From the NCBI GenBank assembly GCA_022605405.1, contig JABYQQ010000009.1, positions 1,178,001 through 1,242,000 on the forward strand: a stretch of DNA of 64,000 bases. The letters run 5' to 3'. Position 1 is the first letter of the stretch. Each line of letters starts with the position of its first letter. Below are positions 34,801 through 48,986 of this stretch, in pieces. The position numbers and the translations under genes are program-made. Source of the DNA: Earliella scabrosa (taxonomy: Eukaryota > Basidiomycota > Agaricomycetes > Polyporales > Polyporaceae). The notes under the pieces are model-generated. The model searched no databases. It was not told the origin of the DNA and saw only the letters and a program-made list of their open reading frames with translations.

Positions 34801-37800
34801 CTTTTCGCATGCATGAATCCTGCTACCGATGTGGGCAAGAAGGACCTCCCTCCCAACATCCGCTCTCGCTTCACGGAGATCGATGTACCCCCACCTGATG
34901 CGGACAAGGAGACACTCCTCACCATCGTCACGCAATACATTGGCGCATGCGCAGTGGGCGACAAGGGCGCGATCATGGACGTCGCCGACTTCTACAGCGC
35001 GGTGAAGCGCCTTGCGGAAGAGCGCCAGATCGCAGACGGCGCGAATCATCGTCCGCACTTCAGCATGCGTACTCTCGCTCGTGCGCTGACGTTCGCGTCT
35101 GATATGGCCACGGCGTACTCTCTCAGGCGGGCTTTGTGGGAGGGCTGTCTCATGGCGTTCACGATGGCGCTCGATGGGCCTAGCGCCACTGCGGTCACGG
35201 CGCTTGCCCAGAAGCACATACTGGCGGGCGTCAAGAACACTCGCTCGCTCTTGACGAAGGAGCCTGTTGCACCTGGAGACCCTTCCGCGTTCGTGAAGTT
35301 CGGTCCTTTCTACCTGGAGAGAGGCCCCTTGCCAGAAGACCCCGCTGAGGACTACATCATGACCCCTTCCGTTGAGACAAAACTCATCGATCTCGCGCGC
35401 ATCATCGCTGCCAAGCGTTTCCCCGTTCTCATCGAAGGTCCGACGTCCAGCGGTAAGACAAGCTCCATCGAGTATCTTGCGAAGCGGACGGGCCACCGAT
35501 TCGTGCGCATAAACAACCACGAGCACACCGACATTCAGGAGTATATCGGGACGTACGTCTCTGACCCGGTCACCGGCAAGCTCGTCTTCAAGGAGGGTCT
35601 TCTGGTTCGCGCACTTCGCCAAGGTGACTGGATCGTGCTTGATGAGCTCAACCTTGCTCCCACCGATGTCCTGGAAGCGCTGAACCGCCTGCTCGACGAC
35701 AATCGCGAGCTGGTCATACCCGAGACGCAAGAGGTTGTCCGCCCTCACCCGCACTTCATGCTCTTCGCCACGCAGAATCCTCCTGGCCTGTACGCTGGAC
35801 GGAAGATCCTCTCGCGCGCGTTCCGGAACCGTTTCCTCGAGGTGCACTTCGAGGACGTCCCTCAGGCCGAACTCGAAACTATTCTCCACCAGCGGTGTCG
35901 GATCGCCCCGTCGTATGCCCAGCGGATCGTTGGCGTCTTCCGCGAGCTTCAGAAGCGCCGGCAGTCCAGCCGCGTCTTTGAGAGCAAACACGGCTTCGCG
36001 ACTCTCCGCGACCTGTTCCGGTGGGCTGGGAGGGATGCGATGAGCTATGAGGAGCTCGCGGCGAATGGATACATGCTTCTCGCTGAGCGCGCTCGCCGCG
36101 ACGATGACAAGATCGTCGTCAAAGAGGTCATCGAGTCCATCATGAAGGTCCGCATCGACGAGTCCTCTCTCTACGACCTGCGCAGTCCCAAGTTCGATCC
36201 AGGATCATTCCTCGGATGTCCGGTCCCTTCTTCCTCCCAGGTTGTCTGGACTGCTGCGATGCAACGACTGTTCGTGCTGACCGCCCGTGCGCTGCGGTTC
36301 AACGAACCGGTCTTGCTCGTTGGCGAGACGGGGTGCGGGAAGACGTCGGTTTGTCAGCTGTACGCGGAGGTGCTCAACCGCACGTTGCGGACAGTCAACT
36401 GCCATCAGAACACGGAGACCGCCGACCTTATCGGTGGCCTCAGACCCATCCGCAACAAGGCAGCCATGGAGGCGGAGACGCTTCGCGAGGCCATCCAGAC
36501 CCTCTCGCAGTTCGGCGTCACTGGGTTAGTTGAGGATGTGGGAACGCTCACCACGGCGATCCACGGACTGCTCAAGTCGACCTCCCTTTCGGCCGAACAG
36601 GCGGTTACGCTGCAGGATCTCCGCGCGCGTATCCAACGACTGTCTGCCCTGTTTGAGTGGCGGGATGGGCCATTGGTCGAAGCCATGCGCAACGGCGACG
36701 TCTTTCTCCTGGACGAGATTTCTCTCGCCGACGACTCCGTCCTCGAGCGCCTCAACAGTGTTCTCGAGACTGGTCGCACGATCGTGCTCGCCGAACGCGG
36801 CGGCAACGATGCAGAGATTCCAGCAATCAAGGCCGACGACGACTTCAAGCTCCTCGCGACGATGAACCCGGGTGGAGATTACGGCAAGAAGGAACTCTCG
36901 CCGGCGCTGCGTAATCGGTTCACGGAGATCTGGGTCCCTCCCATCACTGACCGCCGTGATCTGGAGTGCATAGTCGAAACGCTGTGGCAGCATGGCGAGC
37001 TCAAGCAGTTCACGCAGCCACTCTTGGACTTTGTCGAATGGTTGTGTACGACTGTTGGCGATCGGTCGTTTGCCAATCTCCGAGACATCTTGGTATGTGA
37101 AGTCTTGCTTCCCGTGGTTACAAATTCTTGCTCATGGTTGCGTAGGCGTGGGTGTCATTCTCCAACGCGACCTTCGGCCGTCGTGATCCTGCTACGATCT
37201 CGCCCAGTGAGATCTTCGTGAGTTTGTCCATACCCCTCTTGGAGTCCTTCTCGCTTACGTTTCTATCAGCACCACGCCGCGCAGATGACATTCCTGGATG
37301 GACTGGCATCTATGCCCCAGCTCTCAGCGTACTCGAAAGACGCGTTCGATCGCTTGAAGGTGGAAGCGACCGCGAAGCTCAACGAGCTGGCGCCTGTAAT
37401 CTCCGTCGCGCAAGAACAGCAAGCGCCCTCGACAACGTCAAGCGTCGTTCAATTCGGTACCTTCTCCGTTCCTCGAGGTCCGCAGGAGCCATCTCTTCAC
37501 AGCTTCAGCTTAGAGGCACCCACTACCCGCGACAACGTCATGCGAGTGGTCCGAGCTTGTCAGCTTCCCAAGCCCATCATGCTGGAAGGGAGTCCCGGAG
37601 TAGGCAAGACCAGTCTCGTAGCAGCCCTCGCGAACATGTGCGGCCACCACTTATGTCGCATCAACCTTTCCGACCAGACAGACCTCGTCGACCTATTCGG
37701 GTCTGACCTTCCAGTCGAGGGAGGTGAGCCTGGTCAATTCGCGTGGAAGGATGCGGAGTTTTTGCGCGCACTGCAGCAAGGTCATTGGGTACTGCTCGAC

Positions 37801-40800
37801 GAGATGAACCTGGCCCCTCAGTCCGTGCTCGAAGGATTGAACGCTGTACTCGACCACAGAGGCACTGTTTACATCCCCGAGCTTGGCCGGTCCTTCGTTC
37901 GTCATCCGTCGTTCCGCATCTTCGCCGCACAGAATCCTCTCCAGCAAGGCGGCGGTCGGAAGGGCTTGCCCAAATCCTTCCTCAACCGCTTCACCAAGGT
38001 CTACGTGCAAGAGATGTCCGCGAACGACTTGCTCCTCATCTGCCGGAACCTCTTCCCCCACTACCCTCCAGACCTTCTACAGAAGATGATCGCCTACATG
38101 TCGATTTTGAACGAAGAGACCATGGTCAAGAGATCGTTCGCTCGGGAGGGTGCACCGTGGGAATTCAACCTCCGCGATGTGATCCGATGGGCAACACTTC
38201 TCCACCGCTCCGACCCGCCCGCGCACCCTTCACAGTCCTTGTCTTCGGCCATCCTCCAGAGGTTCAGAACGTTAGAAGACCGCACACGCGCGCACGAAAT
38301 CTTTTCACGACTGTTCCTTGGCGACGACGGACGGATGGAGAGGCCACCAATAACTGTGTCGCCATCGACCTTCCAAGTCGGTCATCTATACTCCGCAAGA
38401 GGAGCTCGTCTTTCTTCCATGCGCAGCGGTCGTATCCTCCAATCGACGTCTCCGGCATTGCAGTCGCTGACGACTTGCATCGAGAATGGATGGCTTGCGA
38501 TTTTGACCGGGCCCAGAAACAGTGGTAAGACGACTCTAGTCCGGACGATGGCTGACGTGTTGGGCAAGGTTCTCCATGAGGTCTCCATCAACAATGCCAC
38601 AGATGCGATGGACATCCTAGGAAGCTTTGAAGAAACCGACCTCGGATACTGCGTCACGAGCATTGTCCAGGAGGTCCTCGACATTCTAGACGACGTATCT
38701 TGCTCTGTCACAGGATCCAAACTTCACGCTGCTTCTGATTGCGCCGCAAGACTCCATGATCTTTCGCGCCGGACGGTCACCAACATCACTGATGTCGCTC
38801 GCGCTCTCATCGACATTCTGAACGATCTCCACGGTCTTGCGCCGCCGTACCTCGCACGCTGCTCCCAAATTCGAGCTCAGGTGGAGCGACTGGCAAGCAA
38901 GCGCTCACAAGCGGCGCAGCTGGAATGGGTTGACGGACCTCTCGTTCGCGCCCTCAAGGAAGGTCACTGGCTACTTCTCGATGGAGCCAACCTCTGCAAT
39001 CCCTCTGTCCTCGATCGCCTCAACTCCTTGTGCGAGATGGGCGGCTCTCTGGCGCTGAACGAGCGCGGCGCAGTCAACGGCGAAGTTCAAATCATGCGCC
39101 CTCACCCTGACTTCAGACTCTTCATGTGCGCCGACAGCCAATACGGCGAGCTTTCTAGGGCGATGCGCAATCGAGGTATCGAGATCGCGCTCACTCCCTC
39201 AGTGAATGATGAAGACTGGAGTCGAGTCATCGACCACTTACGCTGCTCGCCACTTCTGGTCACTGGCAGAATAGACCTGAGGCAAGTGATCTCTGGGCAT
39301 GCGTTATTGCGACGAGGCATCTGCCAGGCGTCCAATGGTCCAAACACGCTGTATCCGTCGGCCAGTCGACTGCTTGTTCAAGACTCGCCAAACGCAGCGG
39401 TAGTCGACATGGCGGCTTGTCTTACTCATTCGGTGGAGACATCGGGCCGCGCCGAGCTCTACTTCGCAGTAGCGCACGTGTTCCCCAGTTCGTTCCATCA
39501 CCTATCCCGTTTCCTCCTACACTTCCATTCTTCCTCCGCCTCCCCTCTTCCTCCCACCACTCGCGAACTTCTGGCAAAGCTAGAATGTAGTCACCTATAT
39601 CGTACTATCATTCTAATGCGGAAGAATATCAGTCAAACATCTACCATCCCGCCTGATGCACTGCTTGCGCAGGTGAGTTGCGTACAATTCAGGTGAGTGA
39701 ACGATGACACGCTCATTTTGTGCCTCAAGCCGTTATACGCGATACCACGACCAAGTCCGACCCAGCTAGATAACAACCACGAGGAGCTCCTCTTGCGCTA
39801 CTTGCGTCTGTTCGTCTGTTCGACAACGGATTATGGCCAGACATTCTCGAACGAAGACAGAAGCGAGGTGATGATACTCAGTAACGAACGAGCACGAGTC
39901 CGACACCTCGCTACAACACGCGCAAAGTTCCTCGTGGACAATATACAGTCCGCCGCGACAGCCCTTCTGGAGACAGTCGCGATTGATGACTTTGAGCTCC
40001 CCGTACGTCTCGCGTTCTGGTCCTGCGTCCTTCAGGCTCATGCTCATCGTTTTAGATTGTCGACAAAATGCTTGACCTTGCCGCCTTTGGTCGCTTCTTG
40101 GGGAATGCCGCGCAATCCTCCACTACCTTCGACTTTTCCCTGGCCATCGCGATCTCAGGCTGGATCAGACAGGCAGTAAGAGACGCCATTCCTCAATCGT
40201 CCTTCTCTGGGATAGTTCAGAGCGCTGCGAATCTGGAAGATGTCATATCATTGACGTCCGGAGTTGCCATGACCGAGATCTGGTCAGCATTGACGAACAC
40301 GTCCTCAACAGACGTCAGTTGCGTTGCGCAGCTTGAGGCTACGGATCGCCGTCTGCGGCCGACTTTCACCGATCCCAGTACGTATACCATTGATCATTTA
40401 TGGTAATGACGCGACACATATGCCATTTCCCTACAGAGCTGAGGTCTCAAATACTGGACGTCATGTCTATGTGGACCCTACCCTCGGTGGCCGATACCCA
40501 GCACAAAGGCGATCTTGAAGCATTGACTGCGCAGCTGAATGATGTAAGTCTTTCGTGCACGTTGAACTTGGGACACCTCGTTGAGACCCATGCGGCAGCG
40601 TCTGTTCGAGGCCGGGATGACGGAAGAGGGCATGAAGCAAGAAATCGATCTCGCGTACATCTTCGCCCAGCTGCGTGTGTTAGATTCTGTCTTTACGTCA
40701 GGCGCGGAACCCCGTCTCGTCAGTGATAAGCAGACTCATGCGTCAGAGTAACTAATCCACATGATTGTCTGCAGCTGGCCCAGATCACCCAGGACCTCAT

Positions 40801-43800
40801 CGAATATGGCTGCTCCGATCGCAGGATCCCCCTTCTCAGTTTGGTCTCATACAGGCAGCTCCTATGGACTACAGATGCACAACATCGTATGTCACACCGT
40901 TCGTGCACGAGTATCAACTGACGTCGCTTGGTTTCAGAATCCACCGTACCATACATCACGTCTCAGAAGCGCTGGTTGGAGCAACTTTGGGTAGCTCTCC
41001 CCATTGCAGAAGTAAGAGTATAGCTCACCGCCTGCCTCATCCAATCACGGCTAAACACATGATGCGGAAGCAGCTCAGTGGACCCGCCGCCCTTTGCCAT
41101 CCGGTAGAGTTAACTAGTACGATGCTGTCTTGGTGAGTTTGACAGTGCCCAATCAGTCATGGTCATTGCTTGACAGGTGTGCAGCGACGACGCCCCACGA
41201 CCATCGGTGACATTCGTTCAATATGAACGTACTTTGGAACGACGGCTGAGTCTCCTGACAAGTCGCCTTGCGGCATCCGCAGACCGCTGGTCACAGCTCG
41301 TCAGCATGTTGCTTGGGTCCATACTCATGGTAAGATTTGGCAAGGTCTGCGCTACATCGTAGGCCTCTGATCATCATGGATTAGCTGTCCAGCCACTGCC
41401 TTCATAGTCCAGCATCAGCCGTAACAGAGCTGCTGGTCCTAAACATCCCCTCAATCGCCGCTGTCATAGAAGAGTTGGACGGTCGTGAAGTCCCGACCTT
41501 TTCTGCGCTATACCGAGACATCCTCCGACCCTCGCTTGCAGCCCTGCTGGAAACTCAGGACACGCATTCGTACCACTCCCTCGGTCGATGCTGGATTGCA
41601 TTCTCAAGGGTCTTCCTTGAGCTCTACGTTCCTAACATTCCCATCGATCCTGCCATAATCCGACAATGCTCGCACACGTTCTGGGCTGATCAGCGCGTAT
41701 TGCTGCAAGACGAACTGAATTTGTACCGGCTCTACGAAGAGAGAACAACTGGCAGGAACGACAATGCCGCTATCAAGTACCTTCTGAAGATGTTGCAAGA
41801 TCTGGATAAGGGCGCTACCAGCGACGTTCAAGTCGCCTCTTCACGATCCGATGTGGTTCGACTGCACGGTTACTGGACCGAAGTCTCTCAGTTCCTAGAA
41901 CAAGTCGTCTCTGTTGCGAAGGTGGATAGCGTCATCGCCGCGCTCGAGGCCAGAGACCCAAGCGCTCCCTTACGGGAGCAGGTCGTACAAGAATCTTCTG
42001 CAGCCTTCTCCCAACGCCTCAACAGCGCGTACGGAGACTTTGCTGACATCAGCATGCCCATTCAGCTTGCTCTCCTCCAGATGCGGATGGGGTTGCGACT
42101 GATTGCCGACGCTACATCTTCCGCTCACATCAACCGCGCAGACGACTTCGCCAGGACGGCTGTTCTGGTCTCCTTTCCATCTGCCATCAGCGCGGCCGCG
42201 CTTCCGGAGCTCCCCAGTCAGCCGTCTGCTACCGCGTTTACGCTCGCGTTGTGGAAGCTTGCGGCTACTGCAGCGGATGTCTCGTCCGGGGTTGAACTGC
42301 AGTCACACATGTCCCAAGTGGAGTCGATCTACCAGCAGGCACTCGGCCTGTGGCTGGTAGACAAGGCGAGGAAAGAGGAGAGCGAGCGTCAAGCTCAATC
42401 GTTGTATCGTCACAAGGCAGAGATTCATGAACCAGCAACCGAAGCGGAGCTCGAGGAACAAGAGTTTCTTGCTCTCTTCCCGGAGTACGAAGATATCCTA
42501 GACACCCCTCTGTCATCCTCTTCGACTCGCACTGGTCAGAAGACTTCCGATCTCATCAGTCCTCACAACGTCAATCGACTCTCCTCTCTCCATCACCACC
42601 TCTTCGGATGCAGCCCGAAGGCCCCTGATTGCAAGGTCAACCTCGCCCAATTACAGAAGATCCTTGTCCACGACGTGGTGACCACTCAAGTGGCCGATCT
42701 CCCAGAATCACTGGACCAGCGCAGTCGCCCATTCCAAATATCCATTCTCCTTGACAGGCTCGCTGTTATGCATGGCGTCTCGCACCTGTCAGCCGGGCCA
42801 ACGAATTTCTACACCGACTCCAACGTCCCGGAGTTGCGCAAGTCATCCGACGTTCTACGGCGTATGATAGATCGCCTCGTGGCTCTCATCCAGGAATGGC
42901 CAGATCAGATGGTTCTACAGCACCTGAAGACTCGCTGTGAGGCTATCCTGCAGCTCGATATCTTCAGCCCCATCGCGAAGGTGCTGTCGGCTCTTGAACA
43001 ACTTCTCTTGCAGATGGAGGACTGGGAGATGTACGCGAACAAGGAGAACACTCTCAAGGCATATCAACATGAGCTAGTAACCCTGGTCGTGTCATGGCGC
43101 CGGTTGGAGTTGTCCTCGTGGCAGGGACTCCTTCGCACTCAAGCACTGGAGTTCGCGGAAGGGTCTTCTGAATGGTGGTTCCAGTTGTACGAGGCGACAA
43201 TTCGCGGGGTTGAAGCAGCGTCTCGAGAAGAAGAACGCGGTGACGGTGAAGCGACAGCCAGCTATCTAGGAGGTCTGGTCCCTCTACTCGAATCCTTCAT
43301 GACGTCCAGTCCTCTAGGCCAGTTTTCCGCGCGACTGGATCACCTGGGTGCTTTCGAGCGCTTCTGCTCTTATGTTGGGGAGCGTTCTGCTGCCTCGCGA
43401 CGAGTGTATCGCATCCTACATTTCACGAGGGCATACTACGCCCAATTCCTCCCACGGGTCTCTACCTCGCTTTCCGCGCAGCAGCAAGAGTTGGAAAAGG
43501 AGATTCGGGACTTCATCAAGCTCGCCAGCTGGAAGGACATCAATGTCCATGCTCTCAAGCAGAGCGCCCAAAGGACGCATCGTCAACTGTACAAATGCGT
43601 ACGGAAGTTCCGAGAGATCTTGCGTCAACCCGTCACTCCCCATCTGCTTCCCGGAGCGGCCGGTTCCGAAGAGGCCGTACGAAGTCCAGACGTTCCCCCA
43701 CTCCGACTCCCCACCGCATCTCCTCTCCTACCGGCCTTGGGTAGATCTGACGCTCACCCCGATCACCTCCAGAATCTGGATAGGACATTCAGAAACTACC

Positions 43801-46800
43801 AGTCTGTGATCCAGGGTCGAGTTGGATTCCTTATCAATTCGCTCTCATCTACCGACCTCGAGGAACTGTCTGCGGAGATCATTGTCACGTTGCAGAATCT
43901 GGCCTCCGCCACCCCTCCAGCGAACGCGACCAAGGAGCAACGGGACAAGTTCCAGAAAGCTTTGCTGGTTCGTAAGCGAAAGGCATGGAGTGACCTTCTC
44001 AAGGAGCTCAAACGCATTGGCCTTACGTACAACATGAAGCCCGAGATTCTAGAGCAGCAAAGCAATCCACGCTGGCTACGAGAGCAGCCTGTCGTCACGG
44101 AATCCAAGGACAATCTAGGCCCCCTCGATAAGAGCGAGGCGTACTTGCTTCGTTTGTCAAAGCTGCTTCCAGACCTCCGGTCCTCGTTGGGGAGCCATCA
44201 TCCGGACATTGGGACTCGCGACCTCCAACGCGGAACCAATCTGGTTGAGTCAGCTTTCTCTCTCGCGATCGAAACAAGGGCAAGGTGCGTAGGTACCTTC
44301 GCTACTGACTACTGTCGCTGACGAATTGCCCCTATAGTCTCGTGGAAGTGACTGAACACTATGCTCGAGTGCAGGCTATGATGACGCGTCTACGCATGAT
44401 TTCGCCGCATGCCCGTATTGTCGCATCAGGCTTGGATTTACTCCCCCGCGTCGTGACCATCAAGGAGGACATGGGCAGGCTAGTAGGCGCGATTGACGAG
44501 ATCCTCACTGTGTGGCAACAATACTTGCGTCAGTTCCCGGAGACGGACATCCTCCCTGGGGCGGTCGACGATGTGCAGTCCGCTCGGTCGGCTTCTCAAG
44601 CGATGTTTGATCAACTGACCGACGTCATAGCCAAAATGAGGTTACTCAGTATTCCTGTACTCCTCGAAGGTGTGTCTGTGTTTGATCGTGTGAACTCCGT
44701 TGCTAATTCATATCCCAGGTGAAGCGACCACTGTTCAGCAAGCTCTTGACCATGTCCGCACCGTTCTCCAGTTGCTAGAGAGGTGGACCGATGGACCGAA
44801 CATCGTTGCTCACTTCGTGAAACCACTACTACAGTGGCTCGAGCAACGAACGTCGTTCAGCTTCACTCAGTTCTCTCACGAGCCCACAGGTGCATCTGCG
44901 GATTCCACTGCCAAACTCATCGACCGACTCTTGCTGAGCGTACAGGGCATCCTTGCTGTTCCGCCCATTTCATCAAACACAGACTCTGAAATATCGGAGA
45001 CGCCAGACCGCTTCATCCGTGAACACACTCGTCTCATCAATCAGGTCACGCGCTCACTGAAGATCGACGAAGTCACCCCGCTGCTCTCTTCTGTCGTGCA
45101 AGATGCAGTCCAGGAGCCGCAAGAAGAGCTCGAGAGGCGATTGATGCGCATCATCCCCTTCCTCGACTCCTACCTGGAGCTTGCCCGCGCTCAGATAACC
45201 AGCCACTGCGCGTGGACGAAGGCCCTGTTCAAACTTGACTACGTTGTCTGCTCTGTCATTCACTCAGTCGCCAAGGATGGCTTCTGCAAACCTCCTGAGG
45301 CAGGCGAGGGCGAAGCAGGTGAGGCGGGGATGGAGGACGCCGGAGGAATGGGTCTCGGAGAGGGCGCTGGAAGCGAGAACGTCAGCAAGGATATCCAGGA
45401 CGAAAGTCAGGTCGAAGGCCTGCAGGGTGAAGCGGGAGAGGACGAGGACGTGGAGCGCGCCGAGGAGGGGAATGCGCTGGAGATGAGCGAAGACATCGGC
45501 GGAAAAATGCAGGACGTTCCGGATGCGGAGGGAGAGGAAGAAGAGGAAGAGGACGACGAAGATGGTGAAGAGCCAGAGGAGCAGGTCGGCGATCTCGATT
45601 CAATGGACCCTTCTGCGGTGGACGAGAAACTGTGGGGAGACGAGCACGGGCCTGAGGACCACAAGCAGGATCAGGGCAAGTCGTCAGAAGACCACTCTAC
45701 AAAGCAGCAGGAGTCGGAGTCAGAGACGGTGGCGAAGGAGGATGAGGGACGGAATTCCAACAAGGAGAAGCAACAGCAGCAGCAGCAGGCCATCGGGCAG
45801 GAGGAGAACACAGATGCAGCTGGAGAAGAGCAGGTGCCCGAGGATACTGCTGAAGAGGTACCGGAGGGGGAAGAGGACCAGCAAGGTGATGCACCACTTG
45901 ACGACTTCGTGCCCGAAGCGGACACACTCGACCTCCCTGACGATATGGATTTCGGTAAGCAGGACGGAAAGGAGCCAGAGCTGGACGAGGACATCGACAT
46001 GGGTGACGAGGAAGGGGAAGAGGAGCAGCAGCGACCTGGTGACGACCCGATGGAGGATGCGGAGGAGGAGGATGTGATGGACACAGACGGCGAAAACCCT
46101 CAGGCAATGCAAGAGGACGTAGCTCACCCGGAAGCATCCTCCGAAGACATTGTCGACGGTGCCACTGCACAGCCAGACCTTCATGAAGGAAGCGGACAAG
46201 ACAGTGGACAGGCAGGTGATAATGCTATGTCTGATGCGAACCAGGGGGAGGGGGGTCAAGGCCCCTCGTCCATTGGTCAACGTGGAGAACCCGACGAGGG
46301 TGTTGAGCGTGAAGAGACCGCCACTGGAGAGGCTACGGAAGAGGCGCAACTGCACGAACAGTAAGTCGTATTCATCTTTAGCAACCACTCTCAGTAGACT
46401 GATCTCTTGTATGCAGGACATCCGAGTTACCCGCCAATGCAAATGACTCAGCAGATGATGGGAAGGAGGGAAGCGGCGCGGCCCGCTCTCATCAGGGTGA
46501 TGCTTCTTCTCAAGCTAAGCCTCAGCCACTCCAGAACAACCCCCTCCGGAGCCTCGGAGATGCACTGCGCGAGATCAGTCAGCGTATCGACGAGATCCTG
46601 GAGAGCGACGCTCTACAGAATAGCTTCGAACGAGAGAAGGACGCTTCCGGCGCTGCTCAACTGGAGTATCTTCGACCTGAGGAGGACAAGGGTGAGGACG
46701 AGATGCAAGCTCTCGGTCCCGCGCAACATGAGGAAGTCGCGAAACTCGACGAGCTCAAGTTCCTAGACGACAAGATGGACATTACTGACGATCCTCCACC

Positions 46801-47986
46801 AGTGGAAGAGTCATCTGATCCTGCTGCGGAACCAACTTCGCGCCCACCGCAACCCACTCTTCATGCCGAGCATACCACCCAGACACTAGGAGAAGATGTC
46901 AAGAGCGCCTTGACGCAGACAGACATACGTTCTCAGCAGCCTGAACCGTCTTCTGGAACTCCATCTCAACCCCTTCCTTCCGATCAGCCCATACCTTCTG
47001 ACGAGTCGGAGGAGGATGCTCAGCGAGATGTCGAGCTCGCTCTCAGGCAATGGCAGGCAGAAGGCCAGCCCGAAGAAGGCGCGGAAGACATGTGGCGCAA
47101 ATACGAGTCGTTGACCCATGACCTCTCCTACGCGCTTTGCGAGCAGCTGCGTCTCATCCTCGAGCCGACCATGGCTACCCGCCTGAAAGGCGACTACCGG
47201 ACCGGGAAGCGCTTGAACATGAAGAAGATCATCCCCTACATCGCGAGCGAGTTCACGAAGGACAAGATCTGGCTACGGCGTACACGACCCAGCCAGCGCG
47301 AATACCAGGTGCTCATCGCGCTAGACGACTCTCGCTCCATGGCAGAGTCGCACTCCGTCCACCTGGCGTTCCAGACCCTCGCACTCGTGTCCAAGGCGCT
47401 CGGGAAGCTCGAAGTCGGCGACATTGCCATCGCGAAATTTGGCGAGGCTGTCGACGTCCTCCACGGTTTTGACGGCGGTCCATTCACCGACCATGCGGGC
47501 ACGAAGGTCATGAGCGCGTTCCACTTTGACCAGAAGGCGACGCAGGTCCTGTCCCTCGTCGAGACGAGCTTGAAGCTCCTCGAGCAAGCGCGAGAACGAC
47601 GTGCGATCAGCTCCGCATCGGCGGGGGAGCTGTGGCAGCTTGAGATCATCATCTCTGACGGCATTTGCCAAGACCACGAGCGGTTGCGGACGGTGTTGAG
47701 GCGGGCGGAGGAACAGCGGGTCATGATCGTCTTCATCATCCTCGACTCCCTGCACTCGAAAAGCACGGCCCCTGTGTCTGGTGCAGCGGCAAAAAACGAG
47801 AATTCGATCCTGTCGATGAACCAGGTGGCGTACAAGATGGTTGATGGGCGGATGGATCTGAAGGTTGAGAGATATCTTGACACGTTCCCCTTCGAGTACT
47901 ATGTGGTCCTGCGGAATGTGGAGGCGCTCCCGGAGGTGTTGTCCGGGACGCTGAAGCAGTTCTTCGAGCGTATCGCGGAGTCTTGA
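31895..47986 (+). CDS. MDN1: Midasin, AAA ATPase of 60S ribosome biogenesis
   Basis: Giant dynein-related AAA+ ATPase (Rea1/Mdn1) that removes assembly factors from pre-60S particles in the nucleus. The start is MAEPEATLCDPLRLDLQRQT. Six AAA modules are visible from their P-loops. AAA1 is SAPSSGKALL (about 32950). AAA2 is GETGTGKTS (34030), AAA3 is GPTSSGKTS (35440) and AAA4 is GETGCGKTS (36325). AAA5 is GSPGVGKTS (37590) and AAA6 is GPRNSGKTT (38510). Walker B is LDE in AAA2-5, but LED in AAA1 and LDG in AAA6. A long helical linker follows (about 39700-45280). It is split by many small introns until 41475 and then runs in one exon of about 2.8 kb. The Asp/Glu-rich region is at about 45290-46360 and 46410-47050. 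The C-terminal MIDAS domain has IALDDSRSMAES (DxSxS) near 47320. TGA is at 47984-47986. Estimated length is about 4900 residues, typical of midasins. Confidence 0.97.
45771..45788 (+). repeat. CAG microsatellite in MDN1
   Basis: CAA followed by five CAG codons encodes six glutamines within the acidic region. It is short, and likely variable between strains. Confidence 0.8.
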
Positions 47987-48986
47987 GCCGAAAAGTAGAG
48001 TAATTGTGTATCTGGGTTAGTCTGGACTTACTCCTCATCGTGTACATGTACGTGTACAATGTGTAATGCATCATTTTTGCGAACTGCGTCCCTGTCATTG
48101 CCGCTTTAGCCTCAGCCTCGCTGTCTCCCCGCCAGTCATGCGAGATGTGTGGTGTCATTTAGAAGCGTGTTTTTCGCCTGGCTGGACCACCGATTACATA
48201 CTACTCGCTCATTGCTATCCTCCGGAGGGATAAAGACGCTTTCCATACCGTCCACTTATGGGGTTGTGTTTGTGACTCGGGCGCAGGTCGGCCGGCGAGT
48301 CGTGTCTCCGGATTGTGCATTGAGATATGTGTAGCAGGAACCTTTTAACCGCGTTTGTATTGATTCTCGGCTAACAGAGTCACCGCCTTGCGGTACGGTA
48401 AACCTTGTTTGGGTTGCCGCTCGGTGGCATATCATACCCCACAAAGAATGCAGAGGTGGTTTCTTCCCGTCCTTGGCATGCCATATGCTCCTCTGACTTA
48501 GTGGTCGGACATAGCTCCATAGAAATATATTTCCTTCCTGGAGGGTAACTTGCGCCGCATTGAAGCTAGAGGGGTTCGGATGTCCAAATTGACAACATTG
48601 ACAGCTTGCAGAGAACCTCTGTGAGCCTTACAGTTGGCTGTCCGTGTTATGAGCTAATACGGTGGTCACACAACACTCAGAGGTCATTCCTGTCCAGCTT
48701 ACCGATGTCCGGTTGAGGATGGGCGCGTGAAGTGGCCCCTTAGGCTGGCAGGGTCGCGACTCTGGCGTTTCGTCTGAACAGCTTCACGCTAGGCACACCT
48801 CACTGCGCGCGTAATCGCTCCGCTGGCTTCGGATCGAGCTACTTGTGCTCCAACCAGCGGGTGAGCTCGTCTGCGGCGAAGTATAAAAGAGTAGGATGGG
48901 TTCGCGACCAAGCGCCATCCCCTCGAACTTGAACGTATCGAGATCCCCTTTTGTAACTCCGACCACACTCCGACTCCGCGCACATC
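47987..48986. other. MDN1 3' flank and tyrosinase upstream region
   Basis: 1 kb without a supported gene. Short frames (48149-48334 and 48256-48444) lack any domain. The distal 110 bases hold the tyrosinase core promoter. Confidence 0.6.
48882..48889 (+). promoter_or_regulatory. TATA box of the tyrosinase gene
   Basis: TATAAAAG lies about 100 bases before the ATG at 48987. The leader has pyrimidine-rich sequence and cytosine/adenine-rich DNA typical of strongly expressed fungal genes. Confidence 0.7.

Noticed and set aside
34708..35991. 427-codon minus-strand open frame
   Set aside because: It lies fully antisense to the AAA2-AAA4 exons of MDN1 and its sequence is Arg/Glu-rich shadow without a domain; the plus strand has clear Walker motifs.
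45720..46442. 240-codon minus-strand frame rich in Leu/Val
   Set aside because: It is the antisense of the Asp/Glu-rich region of MDN1; the hydrophobic look comes from reading GAG/GAC-rich codons backwards.
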